Assembly (NCBI RefSeq): GCF_004745075.1
Contig: NZ_RHFH01000008.1
Coordinates: forward strand, 186,001-250,000
From: Brevibacterium sp. S111
Lineage (GTDB): Bacteria; Actinomycetota; Actinomycetes; Actinomycetales; Brevibacteriaceae
DNA: 64,000 bases
Reading direction: 5' to 3'
The position numbers were made by a program, and so were the translations under genes. Positions 1 to 8,616 of this stretch are shown in pieces; position 1 is the first letter of the stretch; each line of letters begins with the position of its first letter. Below the pieces are notes generated by a model. That model made no database searches. It saw nothing but the letters and a program-made list of their open reading frames with translations, and was not told the DNA's origin.

Positions 1-1
1 G

Positions 2-760
2 GCCAGCACCGCTGCGCAGGTGCCCTGTGAGGTCCTGCTGGCCCGCCTGCCGATGTTGCGATCGACCTCGGTTCCGCAGGTGAGAGGCTCAGCGAGGATC
101 CCGCAGTCTCTGATCTTCGCACCGCAGGCGAAGGTCCCGCAGTCGGCGGAGGAGCGCACCGCGATCGTCGCGGCCCTCACGGATTTCGCTCACCGCCATC
201 CCGAGTCCAGGACCGTCATCAAGCTGCGCTCCCGTCCCGGCGAGTTCGAAACCCATCACGAGCAGCACTCCTACGTTGAGATCCTCGATGAACTTCGCGA
301 ACAGGGCCGGCCAGGCGCCGATCGCGTCGAGTTCGGGTTCGGGCCCCTCGATGAGTTCCTCGTCCCCGGGGCCGGACTGGTCACCGTCTCCTCGACCGCG
401 GCACTCGAATCCATCGATCGCGGCATCCCCACCCTGCTGATCTCGGACTTCGGTTTCAGCGCCGAGCTGCTCAATGAGGTCTTCGCCGACTCCGACGCCA
501 CCGGCACCCTCGCCGAGGTGGCCGCCGGGTCGATCGGGTTCCCCTCCCCTGAATGGCTGGTCCGCAACTACTTCCATCCCGTCACCGGTGCCCTGCGGCG
601 TCACCTGGGGCTGCTCGCACTGCGGGCCCGGACCGGGCAGCTGCCGAACCGCCGATCGGCGGTGCTCAGGCAGAAGCGTGTGCTCATCCGTGCCGAGCTG
701 CGGACCGTGACCCCGGCCCCTCTCGTACGCACCTACCGCAGGCTGCGCTACCAGCGCTGA
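2..760 (+). CDS. DUF6716-type putative glycosyltransferase, 5'-truncated
   Basis: The reading frame is open to the left edge, so the start lies outside the window; the first possible internal start is a GTG at position 20. The visible part looks like the C-terminal, nucleotide-sugar-binding half of a GT-B fold enzyme. It has a strand reading SLIFAPQAKVPQ, then TVIKLRSRPGE, then a GLVTVSSTAALESIDRGIP segment typical of a donor-binding loop. This resembles the actinobacterial DUF6716 family, annotated as putative glycosyltransferases. The C-terminus is basic. It is followed by a convergent GtrA-like gene; GT2 and membrane genes nearby suggest surface glycan synthesis. Family assignment is from memory of motif order, not a search. 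Confidence 0.6.
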   Translation, partial: ASTAAQVPCEVLLARLPMLRSTSVPQVRGSARIPQSLIFAPQAKVPQSAEERTAIVAALTDFAHRHPESRTVIKLRSRPGEFETHHEQHSYVEILDELREQGRPGADRVEFGFGPLDEFLVPGAGLVTVSSTAALESIDRGIPTLLISDFGFSAELLNEVFADSDATGTLAEVAAGSIGFPSPEWLVRNYFHPVTGALRRHLGLLALRARTGQLPNRRSAVLRQKRVLIRAELRTVTPAPLVRTYRRLRYQR

Positions 761-804
761 GGCTCTCCCCAGCTCGGGCCGACCGCCGAGAAACTGCCTG
801 GCTG

Positions 805-855
805 CCGAGAAACGGGTGCAGGCCGCCGTGACTCGACGCTCCTCCCGTTTTTCGG
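805..855. terminator. Inverted repeat between convergent genes, possible bidirectional terminator
   Basis: CCGAGAAACGGG at 805-816 can pair with CCCGTTTTTCGG at 844-855 with one mismatch. The pair lies between the 3' ends of the DUF6716-type gene and the GtrA-like gene. The loop is long (27 nt), so this is only a weak terminator candidate. Confidence 0.3.
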
Positions 856-872
856 TGGTGCTGCTGCGGAAC

Positions 873-1385
873 TCAATCCCGGTCGTCGGGGACTCGGCTC
901 GGCTCCTCCAAGGGCACGACCACCTCGGTGTCGGGGGCTTCGTCCTTGAAGACCCAGGTGCGGTAGGCGTAGAAGCGGAAGAGCATAGCCAGGCCGATGC
1001 CGATGACGTTCGTGGAGAGGTTGTAGGTCAGCTGATCGCGCATGTCGAGCAGGTACCAGGTGACACCGAGCGGGATGACCGAGATGACCATGCCAGCGAG
1101 GTTGACGGCGACGAAGAGGACGATCCCGCGCACGTTCGACGGGGTCTGTCGGTCCCCGTAGGTCCAGAGTTTGTTGCCGATCCACACGACGATCATGGCC
1201 AGAATCGTCGAGATGATCTTCGACTTGATCGGACTGCCCTCGAGCAGGGCGGGGATCGGACCGATGCCATAGGCCAGCAGGTTCGACAGCCCCACATCGA
1301 CGATATAGCCGAACCCGCCGACGGTGAGGAACTTGAAGGCTTCCACCGCGAGGCGTCGAAGGCGGGCCGATGCAGACTCTTTCAT
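873..1385 (-). CDS. GtrA-like polytopic membrane protein
   Basis: A 170-residue protein with four predicted membrane helices. It begins with FKFLTVGGFGYIVDVGLSNLL, the signature opening of GtrA/DPMS family proteins, and contains the family element ISTILAMIVVWIGNKLWTY and a late RFYAYRTWVF motif. GtrA-like proteins are thought to move polyprenyl-linked sugars across the membrane or help glycosyltransferases modify wall polymers. The open frame extends further upstream, but the ATG at 1385 is chosen because the conserved family region starts directly after it. The C-terminal tail is acidic. The GT2 glycosyltransferase at 4544-5566 is a plausible partner. Confidence 0.85.
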   Translation of the reverse strand: MKESASARLRRLAVEAFKFLTVGGFGYIVDVGLSNLLAYGIGPIPALLEGSPIKSKIISTILAMIVVWIGNKLWTYGDRQTPSNVRGIVLFVAVNLAGMVISVIPLGVTWYLLDMRDQLTYNLSTNVIGIGLAMLFRFYAYRTWVFKDEAPDTEVVVPLEEPSRVPDDRD

Positions 1386-1535
1386 GACTGCCCCCAGTCT
1401 ATGCGGCGAAGTTCTGCACTCTCTGCAAGCCAAGCCGGGCGGCGTGGCCGCACACTCAGGGCCGCACGCGCAGGGCCGCACACGTCTGGCCGTGCCGGAG
1501 CGCGTGCGCGGCCCCACTGTCTCACCTGCCGTTTC

Positions 1536-2810
1536 CTACTTCACGTATTTGGGGAAGTCGGCCGGCGCGCCGGGTTGGGCCGCTGCACTCATGTCGATGC
1601 CGTAGTCGCGAGCGAATTTGAGCTCCGTGCCGGTGTAGATGCCCTCTTCACGCTCGTCCAGGGTGAAGACTCGGGCTCCGCGCAGTCGATTCCTGTCTGC
1701 TCCTTCGAGACCGTAGGGCGCGAAACCGGTCGCCGGGGAATAGCCGAGCTCGATGCCGTAGTAGCTGCCGGTGTAGCTGTTGATGTGATCGTGGCCGACG
1801 TAGAGACCGCGGATGTCCCCGCGATGGAGCATCGCGTTGAACATTCCGGAGTTGAAGGGACCGGGACACTCATCTTCGTTGCGTTCCCCGACGATCGAAT
1901 GCTTCTTCTTCGCGCGCTCGTGGTCTGCGTCGCTGCGGGAGTCGATGCTCGCGAACCACATCGCCCGGTGCTCGTGAAGCGCGATGTGCTGGAACACCAG
2001 CCCGGGCACCGCGGCTCCGCGGCGCTTCTCGAGCTCGCGGGAGGTCTGCGCATACCATTCGACTTGATCGAAGCGCAGCCAGTCCCAGTCCGGGTAGCCT
2101 TCGAAGTCCTGGCCGGCGATCTCATCAGGTGCATAGCGACCGGAATCGAGCAGCCAGACGGCGAAGGCGTCCTTCTTTCCCTGCCCCGAGGCGATGGTGA
2201 TCACCTGGTTCGACGTCCCGGTGACATCGGCACCGCGGGCGTTGAGATTGTGCCGATACTGGCCGATGAAACGGATTATGTCCTGTTCATCGAATCCGGT
2301 TTCACCTGTGCTGTCCTCGTCATGGTTGCCGAAGGTCAGCGCCCAGGGGATGCCACGCTCTTCCATCGGCAACACGACGTTGTTGATAGCCTGCTTGACC
2401 TCGTGGACACTGCTCGGTCCCCCGTCGATGACGTCGCCGTTGATGACGACGAAGTCCGGCTGCACATCATCGAGTACGGCTTCCTGAAGCTCGATGGTGC
2501 GCCGATCGGTGCGATGAGAGTCCTGCGTGTCGTTGAACTGCACGATCGTGAAGCGACCGTATTGCGGGAACTCGAGCTCACCACGCACGATCCCCGCACC
2601 TTTCCCCTGCCCATTCCCGTTGCCGCCCCCGGGCTTCGCGACGGCCTCGGCGGCCCCCGTCACGGCCATTCCGGCACCCAGCGCCGAGGCACCCGCGGCC
2701 TTGAGCATGCCGCGTCGGTTCCATGCTGCTGGTCCCCGGCGGGCATCGGCCGCCCCTGAACCGCGCCCGATTGCATCTCGATTCATATCGCCGGTGCCGT
2801 TGTCTGCCAT
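1536..2810 (-). CDS. Tat-exported calcineurin-like metallophosphoesterase
   Basis: This 424-residue protein starts with a twin-arginine signal (NRRGMLKAAGASALGAG, about residues 31-47), followed by a Gly/Asn-rich linker, so export as a folded metalloenzyme is expected. Dinuclear metal-binding motifs are visible in order: FNDTQD, then INGDVIDGG, then FGNHDED, and near the end YVGHDHIN. These are the metal ligands of the calcineurin-like phosphoesterase superfamily. The natural substrate cannot be read from the sequence; a phosphodiester or phosphomonoester is expected. A purine-rich AAGGAGAG lies about 10 nt upstream of the ATG at 2810. The long plus-strand frame opposite this gene has no recognisable protein and was ignored. 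Confidence 0.85.
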   Translation of the reverse strand: MADNGTGDMNRDAIGRGSGAADARRGPAAWNRRGMLKAAGASALGAGMAVTGAAEAVAKPGGGNGNGQGKGAGIVRGELEFPQYGRFTIVQFNDTQDSHRTDRRTIELQEAVLDDVQPDFVVINGDVIDGGPSSVHEVKQAINNVVLPMEERGIPWALTFGNHDEDSTGETGFDEQDIIRFIGQYRHNLNARGADVTGTSNQVITIASGQGKKDAFAVWLLDSGRYAPDEIAGQDFEGYPDWDWLRFDQVEWYAQTSRELEKRRGAAVPGLVFQHIALHEHRAMWFASIDSRSDADHERAKKKHSIVGERNEDECPGPFNSGMFNAMLHRGDIRGLYVGHDHINSYTGSYYGIELGYSPATGFAPYGLEGADRNRLRGARVFTLDEREEGIYTGTELKFARDYGIDMSAAAQPGAPADFPKYVK

Positions 2811-2891
2811 GTCCAGGGACTCTCCTTGCTCGATTCGATTTCACCGGCGGCCGCCGGTCACGAGACCACAACCTAGGCAGTCGTTATGGCC

Positions 2892-4547
2892 TCAAGGTGA
2901 ATTGTCCGTAACCGAAACATGAGGAGGTCGCCGACGTGAAGTGACTGTGCTGTCCGACGGCGTGACTGCGCCGCTTCGCGGTGCGCCCGCGCCGCGCCGC
3001 CACATCGCTAGGGCGAGCACCACGGCCACGCTCACCGCCAAGGCCGGCCAGAAGGTGTACCGGAAATGGTTGGCCGGGACGATCGGGAAATACCCGAAGA
3101 TGTAGCACAGCGCCGAGAAGGCCAATGCCGTGATCTCGGGCCAAAACGTGCGTGGAGGCTCGGCCGATCCGTGGCCGAACACAGATCTTCCGAGCGCAGA
3201 CTGCGCCGCAGCTGTTCCCCGCGCCGATATCACGGCAGAGCCCCCGTGTGCCCGCTTCCGTGCCCGGCCTGCGAGGCCGAGCAGGATGACGGCGACGAGG
3301 GTCCAGAACCAGGGGGTGAAAAGCATCGGGAACGTGCCCAAGGCGAAGTCCTCGACATAGGGTCGGACGATGAAATCGGCCTTGGGGTCCCCCTGCTCGA
3401 TGCCGGCCCGTGTCGCTGCATAGTGCCACTCGTCGGGCCAGTATTCGACGCCGGAGCTGAAGAAGTAATAGGAGAACACGGCTGCGCGATATTCGGCATA
3501 GCGCAGCGGGTGGGTGATCACATGGTCGAGCCACAGTTGCCTGAGCGCATCCTGGTGGGCGATCGGTGAGAAGTCCTCTCCGCTCTCCCCTTTGCCGAAG
3601 CAGTTCCAGTACGAATCCCAGATCTCACCCTTCGCCCAGCACTTCTCACGAGCCGTACTGATGTGGTCGGTGAGCTCGGTCGGGGCGTCGGAGGCTTTGA
3701 GTTCAGCGTCGGGGACGGAGAACATCACGTCATCGAGGAAGATCTGGGAGATCTGCCCGGTCTTCTCCACACCCACCTGCGAAGCGATCGTCGCGTCGGT
3801 GACCTTGACGCCCGCGCCGATGAGGACGAGCACGACCAGCGAGATCACTGCGGTGAGCAAGACCGGACGCTTCTCCGCCCGTCCTCGACGCCTCCGCCAC
3901 AGACTGCCCAGGCAGTACGCGCCGTAGACGGCGATGGGGACGACGGCGAAGATCGCGTTCTTCCGCACTGCGACTGCATAGACGAGCAGGACCAGCGCCG
4001 GCAGCCACACCGGCCAGGCTTTGGGCACGAAGCGGGTGATGGCAATGAGCAGAACAGCCAGCAGCAGCGCCACAGCCATCTGCGTGTCCTTCCACAGGGT
4101 CGTCATCTGCGAGATGACCCAGGGCGTGAACATGATGGTCGGCCCCAGCAGCGACACCCACTTCGGCGCACCCGAACGATGGACGAGCACCCCGACCAGC
4201 CAGGAGGCGGCAGCCAGCATTCCGACCTGGAGCACGAACAGGCTTCCCGCCTCACCGGTGATCCCTATGAGACCCCGCCACAGCACACCCATCACAGGCG
4301 GGTGCCAATCGGTGAAGGGATGCTTCCCGGTGGCCTGCAGGTACTGCTCGACGATGTCGACGTTGGCGCGGCCCGGATAGTACAGCCGAATGAACACCAG
4401 GGACCAGGCCAGGGTGAGCAGCGCCAGCAGTACGTCCCACATGAGAGCTGAGGCGCGCGCCGTGCGCCGAGGTGTACGGGAGAGGCCGGCGCCGATACCC
4501 CCGGTGGTCAGGAGGAGGCGAGGGGCCCGCTGTTTCGGATCGCTCAT
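2892..4547 (-). CDS. Polytopic membrane protein (DUF6020-like, GT-C type architecture)
   Basis: A 551-residue integral membrane protein with about ten hydrophobic helices. After a basic N-terminus the first helix (MWDVLLALLTLAWSLVF) leads to an extracytoplasmic loop with DIVEQYL and TDWHPPVMGVLW. Acidic and WHP residues in the first loop are typical of GT-C glycosyltransferases and DUF6020-like proteins. A large soluble loop sits between about residues 250 and 380, followed by more helices. The ATG at 4547 overlaps the stop of the upstream GT2 gene by 4 nt (ATGA), so the two are translationally coupled and probably act on the same polyprenyl-phosphate-sugar substrate. The open frame to 5144 is only an extension over the GT2 gene. 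Exact family is uncertain. Confidence 0.7.
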   Translation of the reverse strand: MSDPKQRAPRLLLTTGGIGAGLSRTPRRTARASALMWDVLLALLTLAWSLVFIRLYYPGRANVDIVEQYLQATGKHPFTDWHPPVMGVLWRGLIGITGEAGSLFVLQVGMLAAASWLVGVLVHRSGAPKWVSLLGPTIMFTPWVISQMTTLWKDTQMAVALLLAVLLIAITRFVPKAWPVWLPALVLLVYAVAVRKNAIFAVVPIAVYGAYCLGSLWRRRRGRAEKRPVLLTAVISLVVLVLIGAGVKVTDATIASQVGVEKTGQISQIFLDDVMFSVPDAELKASDAPTELTDHISTAREKCWAKGEIWDSYWNCFGKGESGEDFSPIAHQDALRQLWLDHVITHPLRYAEYRAAVFSYYFFSSGVEYWPDEWHYAATRAGIEQGDPKADFIVRPYVEDFALGTFPMLFTPWFWTLVAVILLGLAGRARKRAHGGSAVISARGTAAAQSALGRSVFGHGSAEPPRTFWPEITALAFSALCYIFGYFPIVPANHFRYTFWPALAVSVAVVLALAMWRRGAGAPRSGAVTPSDSTVTSRRRPPHVSVTDNSP

Positions 4548-5566
4548 GAAGCCAATCGCGTCCGCACCTGCTCGGCGAGCCGATCGTCGCCGTCCCCCGG
4601 CAGCCCCGGCGTCCGTCGCTGGCCGACGGCAAACCCGCTGACGGCAGGCAGGCTGAGGTAGACCAAGCGTGAGGTCTCCCGTCTCGCCCGGCGCAGCCCG
4701 TCCAAGGTCAGCCCGACACTGCCGAGCAGGAAGGCCAGGCCCATGAGCGCGGTGGCGAGGATCGCGGTGGGGAACCGCGGCACCAGTCCGGTCTGCCAGA
4801 ACTCCCACACCACGGGCAGACCGAACACGAGCGAGACGGCCGCGAGCAGCACGGTGAGCGTGCCGTAGAACAGACGCGGTCGTTCGTGCCGGACCAGCGC
4901 CGAGATGAGCCCGAGGATGCGCAGCCCGTCCTTGACGGTTGAGAGTTTCGACTCGCTTCCGTCGGGTCGGTCCCGGAAGTCGACGGCCACCTCGGTGGTG
5001 GGAAGGCGCAGAGACATCGTGTGCACGGTCAGCTCGGTCTCGATCTCGAACCGGCGGCTGATCGCGGGGAACGACTTGACGAAACGCCGGGAGAACACGC
5101 GGTAGCCCGAGAGCATATCGGACACCTGCGAACCGAACAGCCATCCGGTGAGTCGGTTGAACATCTTGTTCCCGGCCTCATGTCCGGGCCGGTAGGACGT
5201 GGTCTCCTGGTTGTCCTGGCGGACCCCGAGCACGTGGTCGTAGGGCCCGGTGATGAGGGTTTCGATCATCTCGGGCAGGTGGGCCGCCTCGTAGGTGTCG
5301 TCGCCGTCGATCATCACATAGATGTCAGCGTCGATGTCGGCGAAGGCCCGCCGGACGACGTTGCCTTTGCCCGGGGTGTTCTCTCGGCGCACGATGGCTC
5401 CTGCCGCGGCGGCGTGCTGCGCGGTCCGATCGCTCGAGCAGTTGTCGTAGACGTAGACCGTGATCCCCGGGACGGCGGCTCTGAGGTCGCCGACGACCTT
5501 GGCGACGGTGATCTCCTCGTTGCGGCAGGGAACGATCGCCGCTATTCTCACCGGTTCTGCGTGCAT
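4544..5566 (-). CDS. GT2 family glycosyltransferase, DPM1-like with C-terminal membrane helices
   Basis: 340 residues. The N-terminal GT-A domain shows the classic start IAAIVPCRNEEITVAKVV, the nucleotide-binding VYVYDNCSSDRT, and a DXD-like MIDGDDTY. A QVSDMLSGYRVFSRRFVKSFP acceptor region follows, as in polyprenyl-phosphate mannose/glucose synthases. Two or three hydrophobic segments near residues 240-320 anchor it. It likely transfers a sugar from a nucleotide donor to polyprenyl phosphate on the cytoplasmic face. A GGGGGCAGGAG box precedes the ATG. It is coupled by ATGA to the downstream membrane protein gene; a GtrA-like flippase is encoded 3 kb away, which fits a sugar-lipid-carrier pathway. 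Confidence 0.88.
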   Translation of the reverse strand: MHAEPVRIAAIVPCRNEEITVAKVVGDLRAAVPGITVYVYDNCSSDRTAQHAAAAGAIVRRENTPGKGNVVRRAFADIDADIYVMIDGDDTYEAAHLPEMIETLITGPYDHVLGVRQDNQETTSYRPGHEAGNKMFNRLTGWLFGSQVSDMLSGYRVFSRRFVKSFPAISRRFEIETELTVHTMSLRLPTTEVAVDFRDRPDGSESKLSTVKDGLRILGLISALVRHERPRLFYGTLTVLLAAVSLVFGLPVVWEFWQTGLVPRFPTAILATALMGLAFLLGSVGLTLDGLRRARRETSRLVYLSLPAVSGFAVGQRRTPGLPGDGDDRLAEQVRTRLAS

Positions 5567-5946
5567 CTCCTGCCCCCTTGAGGTGTGGGCGCTCCGGTCG
5601 TGGTGTGGTCTCTCGGGTCGAGTCCGGCCCGGTGCGCAGATGAGTCGATTCCACTGGTTTACGCCTCGGACATGGACTGCGGGTTACGGGACGGGAAATA
5701 GCAATGCACCCTCCCCTGAGCATGCGCAGAAAGCGTGGATCCGCGTGCCGGCGGGCGCGGCCCGAAGAGTATGCGCTTGGTCACGAACTCCCGGTTATGC
5801 GTCCTTTTGTGACATCTTCCTGTGAGCTCTGCGTCGTTCCTTGTCATCCTGAATCGTCGGCCTTACTGGACCGTAGGTCGACCCATCCCCATTTTTCGCT
5901 GTCCACCACCGTGCGCGGCGACCCTCAACCACACGAGGAGGCGCCT
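5567..5946. promoter_or_regulatory. Divergent intergenic region between GT2 gene and metN
   Basis: About 380 bp without a supported gene. It must hold promoters for both the minus-strand glycan pair and the plus-strand metNIQ operon. I looked for a SAM riboswitch, as often precedes methionine uptake genes, and could not see a convincing kink-turn/pseudoknot core. No convincing -35/-10 pair could be fixed. An upstream in-frame extension of metN exists here but lacks conserved sequence. Confidence 0.4.
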
Positions 5947-6915
5947 GTGATCGAACTGCGCGCACTGCGGAAGGTGTTCGGAGACACCGTCGCCCTGGAG
6001 GAGATCGACCTCTCGATCCCGGCCGGAGAGATCCACGGCATCGTCGGCCGCTCCGGCGCCGGCAAGTCCACGCTCATCCGTTGCCTGACCGGACTCGACT
6101 CCCCCACCTCGGGCACCGTGTCCATCGACGGCGTCGATCTGACGAACCGGTCCGGCGCCGGTCTGCGCGAGGCCCGCCGCAACATCGGCATGGTCTTTCA
6201 GCACGTCAACCTCCTCGACTCGCGCACTGCGCTCAAGAACGTCGCCCAGCCGCTCAAGATCGCCGGCGTCGGCAAGGCCGAACGCCTGGCCAAGGCCCGT
6301 GAACTCCTCGACTTCGTCGGCCTCGGCGACCGCGCCGACAACTACCCTGCCCAACTCTCCGGAGGACAGAAGCAGCGCGTGGGCATCGCCCGGGCGCTGG
6401 CGGCCGAACCGAAGGTGCTGCTGTGCGATGAACCCACCTCGGCGCTGGATTCGTCGACCACGGAGCAGATCCTCACCCTCATCCGCTCCCTGCGCGACCG
6501 GCTGGGCATCACCGTCCTCATCATCACCCACGAGATGTCCGTCATCCGCGAGATCTGCGACTCCGTGACGTTGCTGGCCGACGGCAAAGTGGCGAAGACC
6601 GGGAAACTCGCCGAGGTGATCGCTGAGCCCGGTTCGGCCCTGGCGAAGGATCTCGTCCCCCTCCCACCGGTCGGCATCGACGATGGAGCCAGCCGCCTCG
6701 TCGAGGTGTCCCTGGCCGGCACCGACCTGCCCACCGTGCTCACCGCCGCGCAGAAGGCCGGAGTCAGCGCCGAGGCGATCCTCGCCGGAGCCGTCGAGAC
6801 GATCGAAAGCCGCCAGATCGGGCGCCTGCGCTTCACGGTGGCTTCGGCCGACCAGTCGACGGGCCTGATCAGCGCGCTGAAAGCCGATGGAATCTACGCG
6901 GAGGAGGCTGCCTGA
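5947..6915 (+). CDS. metN: Methionine ABC transporter ATP-binding protein MetN
   Basis: 322 residues. The ABC domain starts directly at the chosen GTG (VIELRALRKVFGD) with Walker A GRSGAGKST, signature LSGGQKQRVGIARAL and Walker B KVLLCDEPTSALD. The C-terminal part (about 245-322) matches the NIL regulatory domain that senses methionine in MetN proteins. It energises uptake of methionine through MetI with MetQ as receptor. A GAGGAG box lies 6 nt before the GTG, which decides the start over the long upstream in-frame extension. The stop TGA overlaps the metI ATG by one base (TGATG), so the genes form one operon. Confidence 0.95.
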   Translation: MIELRALRKVFGDTVALEEIDLSIPAGEIHGIVGRSGAGKSTLIRCLTGLDSPTSGTVSIDGVDLTNRSGAGLREARRNIGMVFQHVNLLDSRTALKNVAQPLKIAGVGKAERLAKARELLDFVGLGDRADNYPAQLSGGQKQRVGIARALAAEPKVLLCDEPTSALDSSTTEQILTLIRSLRDRLGITVLIITHEMSVIREICDSVTLLADGKVAKTGKLAEVIAEPGSALAKDLVPLPPVGIDDGASRLVEVSLAGTDLPTVLTAAQKAGVSAEAILAGAVETIESRQIGRLRFTVASADQSTGLISALKADGIYAEEAA

Positions 6916-7589
6916 TGAATGACCCCATGTGGTTCGACAACCCCGCGATCACGGATCAGATGTGGCCGGCGACCATCGAGACCCTGCTCATGACCGCCTG
7001 GTCGACCGGACTCGCCGTCCTCTTCGGGCTGCCCCTGGGCATCTGGCTGTTCACCGCCTCGAAGGGCGGACTGAACTCGAACCAGTTCGTCTACCGGGTG
7101 CTGTCCTTCATCGTCGACGTCACCCGCTCGATCCCTTTCATCATCCTCATCATCGCGCTCATCCCCTTCGCCCGCTTCGTCGTCGGTTCGGCACTGGGGT
7201 GGCAGGCGACCGTCGTGTCACTGACCATCGGTGCGATCCCCTTCTATGCCCGGCTCGTCGAGAACTCGCTGCGTGAGGTCTCGGAAGGAAAGGTCGAGGC
7301 GGCACTGATGATGGGCGCCTCGAACCGGCAGGTGGTCCGTCAGGTCTACGTCCCCGAGGCGAAACCCGGTCTCATCGGAGCCGCCACGGTCACCTCGGTG
7401 ACTCTGGTGTCCTACACCGCCATGGCCGGTGCCGTAGGCGGCGGCGGACTCGGTGCGCTCGCGATCTCCTACGGCTACAACCGCTACCAGGGAGACACGA
7501 TGATCGCCTGCATCATCGTCCTCGTCCTCATCGTCACGCTCATCCAAGTCATCGGCGATCGTCTGGCCCGTGCGGTCGACCACCGCTGA
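6915..7589 (+). CDS. metI: Methionine ABC transporter permease MetI
   Basis: 224 residues with five hydrophobic helices. It has the MetI features TRSIPFIILIIALIPFAR and the cytoplasmic EAA loop VEAALMMGASNRQVVRQVYVP, which docks to MetN. It forms the homodimeric membrane channel for methionine import. The ATG overlaps the metN stop codon by one base. An 88-bp gap separates it from metQ; that gap carries one copy of the 11-bp CGCCGAGGCGG motif on the minus strand. Confidence 0.95.
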   Translation: MNDPMWFDNPAITDQMWPATIETLLMTAWSTGLAVLFGLPLGIWLFTASKGGLNSNQFVYRVLSFIVDVTRSIPFIILIIALIPFARFVVGSALGWQATVVSLTIGAIPFYARLVENSLREVSEGKVEAALMMGASNRQVVRQVYVPEAKPGLIGAATVTSVTLVSYTAMAGAVGGGGLGALAISYGYNRYQGDTMIACIIVLVLIVTLIQVIGDRLARAVDHR

Positions 7590-7677
7590 GCCGCCTCGGC
7601 GCGGGATGTCTCCCACAGCAGACCGCGGCCTCCCCTGAACCACTGACTTCAACCCACACCACACATCAAGGAGAATC

Positions 7678-8514
7678 ATGAAGACCAAGCTCATCGCGAT
7701 CGCAGCGAGTGCGACCCTGCTGCTCTCGGGCTGCGGCCTCGTCGGCGGCGGCACCGATTCCGTCGGGGAGAAGGACGGCGACCTCACGAAACTCACGGTC
7801 GGTGCCACACCGGTCCCGCAGGGCGATATCCTCAAGTTCGTCGACGAGAACCTCGCCGAGGATGCCGGCCTCGACATCGAGGTCACCGAGTACACGGACT
7901 ACACGCTGCCGAACAAGGCCCTGTCCGACGGCGACATCGACGCGAACTACTTCCAGCACAAGCCCTACCTCGATTCCGAGGTCGAGGGCCAGGGCTACGA
8001 ACTCACCGGCTTCGAACCCATCAACCTCGAGCCCTTCGCCCTGTTCTCGAAGGACATCAAGGACGTCAAGGACATTCCGAAGAACGCGAAGATCGGCATC
8101 AACAACGACCCGTCCAACCAGGGCCGGGCGCTGAAGATGCTCGAGGACGCGAAGCTCATCACCATCAAGGACGGAGTCGACGCGATCGACGCGAAGCTCT
8201 CCGACGTCGAGGACAACCCGAAGAACGTGAAGTTCGTCGAGGCCGATGCCGCTCAGCTGGCCCGCACCCTCGAAGACGTCGATGCCTCGGTCATCAACGG
8301 CAACAACGCCCTCGAGGCGGGACTGAGCCCGGCCAAGGACGGAATCCTGCTCGAGGAGGCCGAGGACAACCCCTACGGCAACTTCCTCGCCGTGCGCACC
8401 GAGAACAAGGACGACGAGAACATCAAGAAGCTCGACGAGCTCCTCCACTCCCCCGAGGTGAAGAAGTTCATCGAGAAGAACTGGTCCGACGGCTCCGTCC
8501 TCCCCAGCTTCTGA
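7678..8514 (+). CDS. metQ: Methionine-binding lipoprotein MetQ
   Basis: 278 residues. A type II signal peptide ends in the lipobox LLLSGC, so the mature protein is lipid-anchored at Cys20. The body matches NLPA/MetQ family receptors: VGATPVPQGDILKFV, then EYTDYTLPNKALSDGDIDANYFQHKPYLD and NDPSNQGRALKML. It delivers methionine to MetNI. An AAGGAGAATC box precedes the ATG. A very strong hairpin follows 15 nt after the stop. The coding sequence is rich in Asp, Glu and Lys, as usual for exported solute receptors. Confidence 0.96.
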   Translation: MKTKLIAIAASATLLLSGCGLVGGGTDSVGEKDGDLTKLTVGATPVPQGDILKFVDENLAEDAGLDIEVTEYTDYTLPNKALSDGDIDANYFQHKPYLDSEVEGQGYELTGFEPINLEPFALFSKDIKDVKDIPKNAKIGINNDPSNQGRALKMLEDAKLITIKDGVDAIDAKLSDVEDNPKNVKFVEADAAQLARTLEDVDASVINGNNALEAGLSPAKDGILLEEAEDNPYGNFLAVRTENKDDENIKKLDELLHSPEVKKFIEKNWSDGSVLPSF

Positions 8515-8529
8515 CCCCAATTGCTACGT

Positions 8530-8573
8530 GACGGCGGCCCAGCAACCTCGCGCGAGGTTGCTGGGCCGCCGTC
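8530..8573. terminator. Perfect 21-bp hairpin terminator after metQ
   Basis: Positions 8530-8550 and 8553-8573 are perfect reverse complements with a 2-nt centre, giving a near-loopless palindrome. It lies 15 nt after the metQ stop and ends the metNIQ transcript. There is no clear U-tract. Confidence 0.8.
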
Positions 8574-8603
8574 AGGTAGTAAGGGGAGGGGGTGAGGGGT
8601 CCT

Positions 8604-8609
8604 TATACT
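8604..8609 (+). promoter_or_regulatory. Possible -10 element, leaderless start for the ABM gene
   Basis: TATACT at 8604-8609 ends 7 nt before the ATG at 8617. No ribosome binding site sits at normal spacing, so transcription would start at or next to the initiation codon. No good -35 was found. Confidence 0.4.
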
Positions 8610-8616
8610 CGTCACT

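Noticed and set aside
816-2759. 647-codon plus-strand frame opposite the GtrA and metallophosphoesterase genes
   Set aside because: No domain or plausible start; it is the antisense shadow of two well-supported minus-strand genes.
5567-5946. SAM riboswitch before metN
   Set aside because: The conserved SAM-I/SAM-IV core elements could not be found on reading this region.
5704-5946. N-terminal extension of MetN
   Set aside because: The extension has no family similarity, while a GAGGAG box sits 6 nt before the GTG at 5947, where the ABC domain begins.
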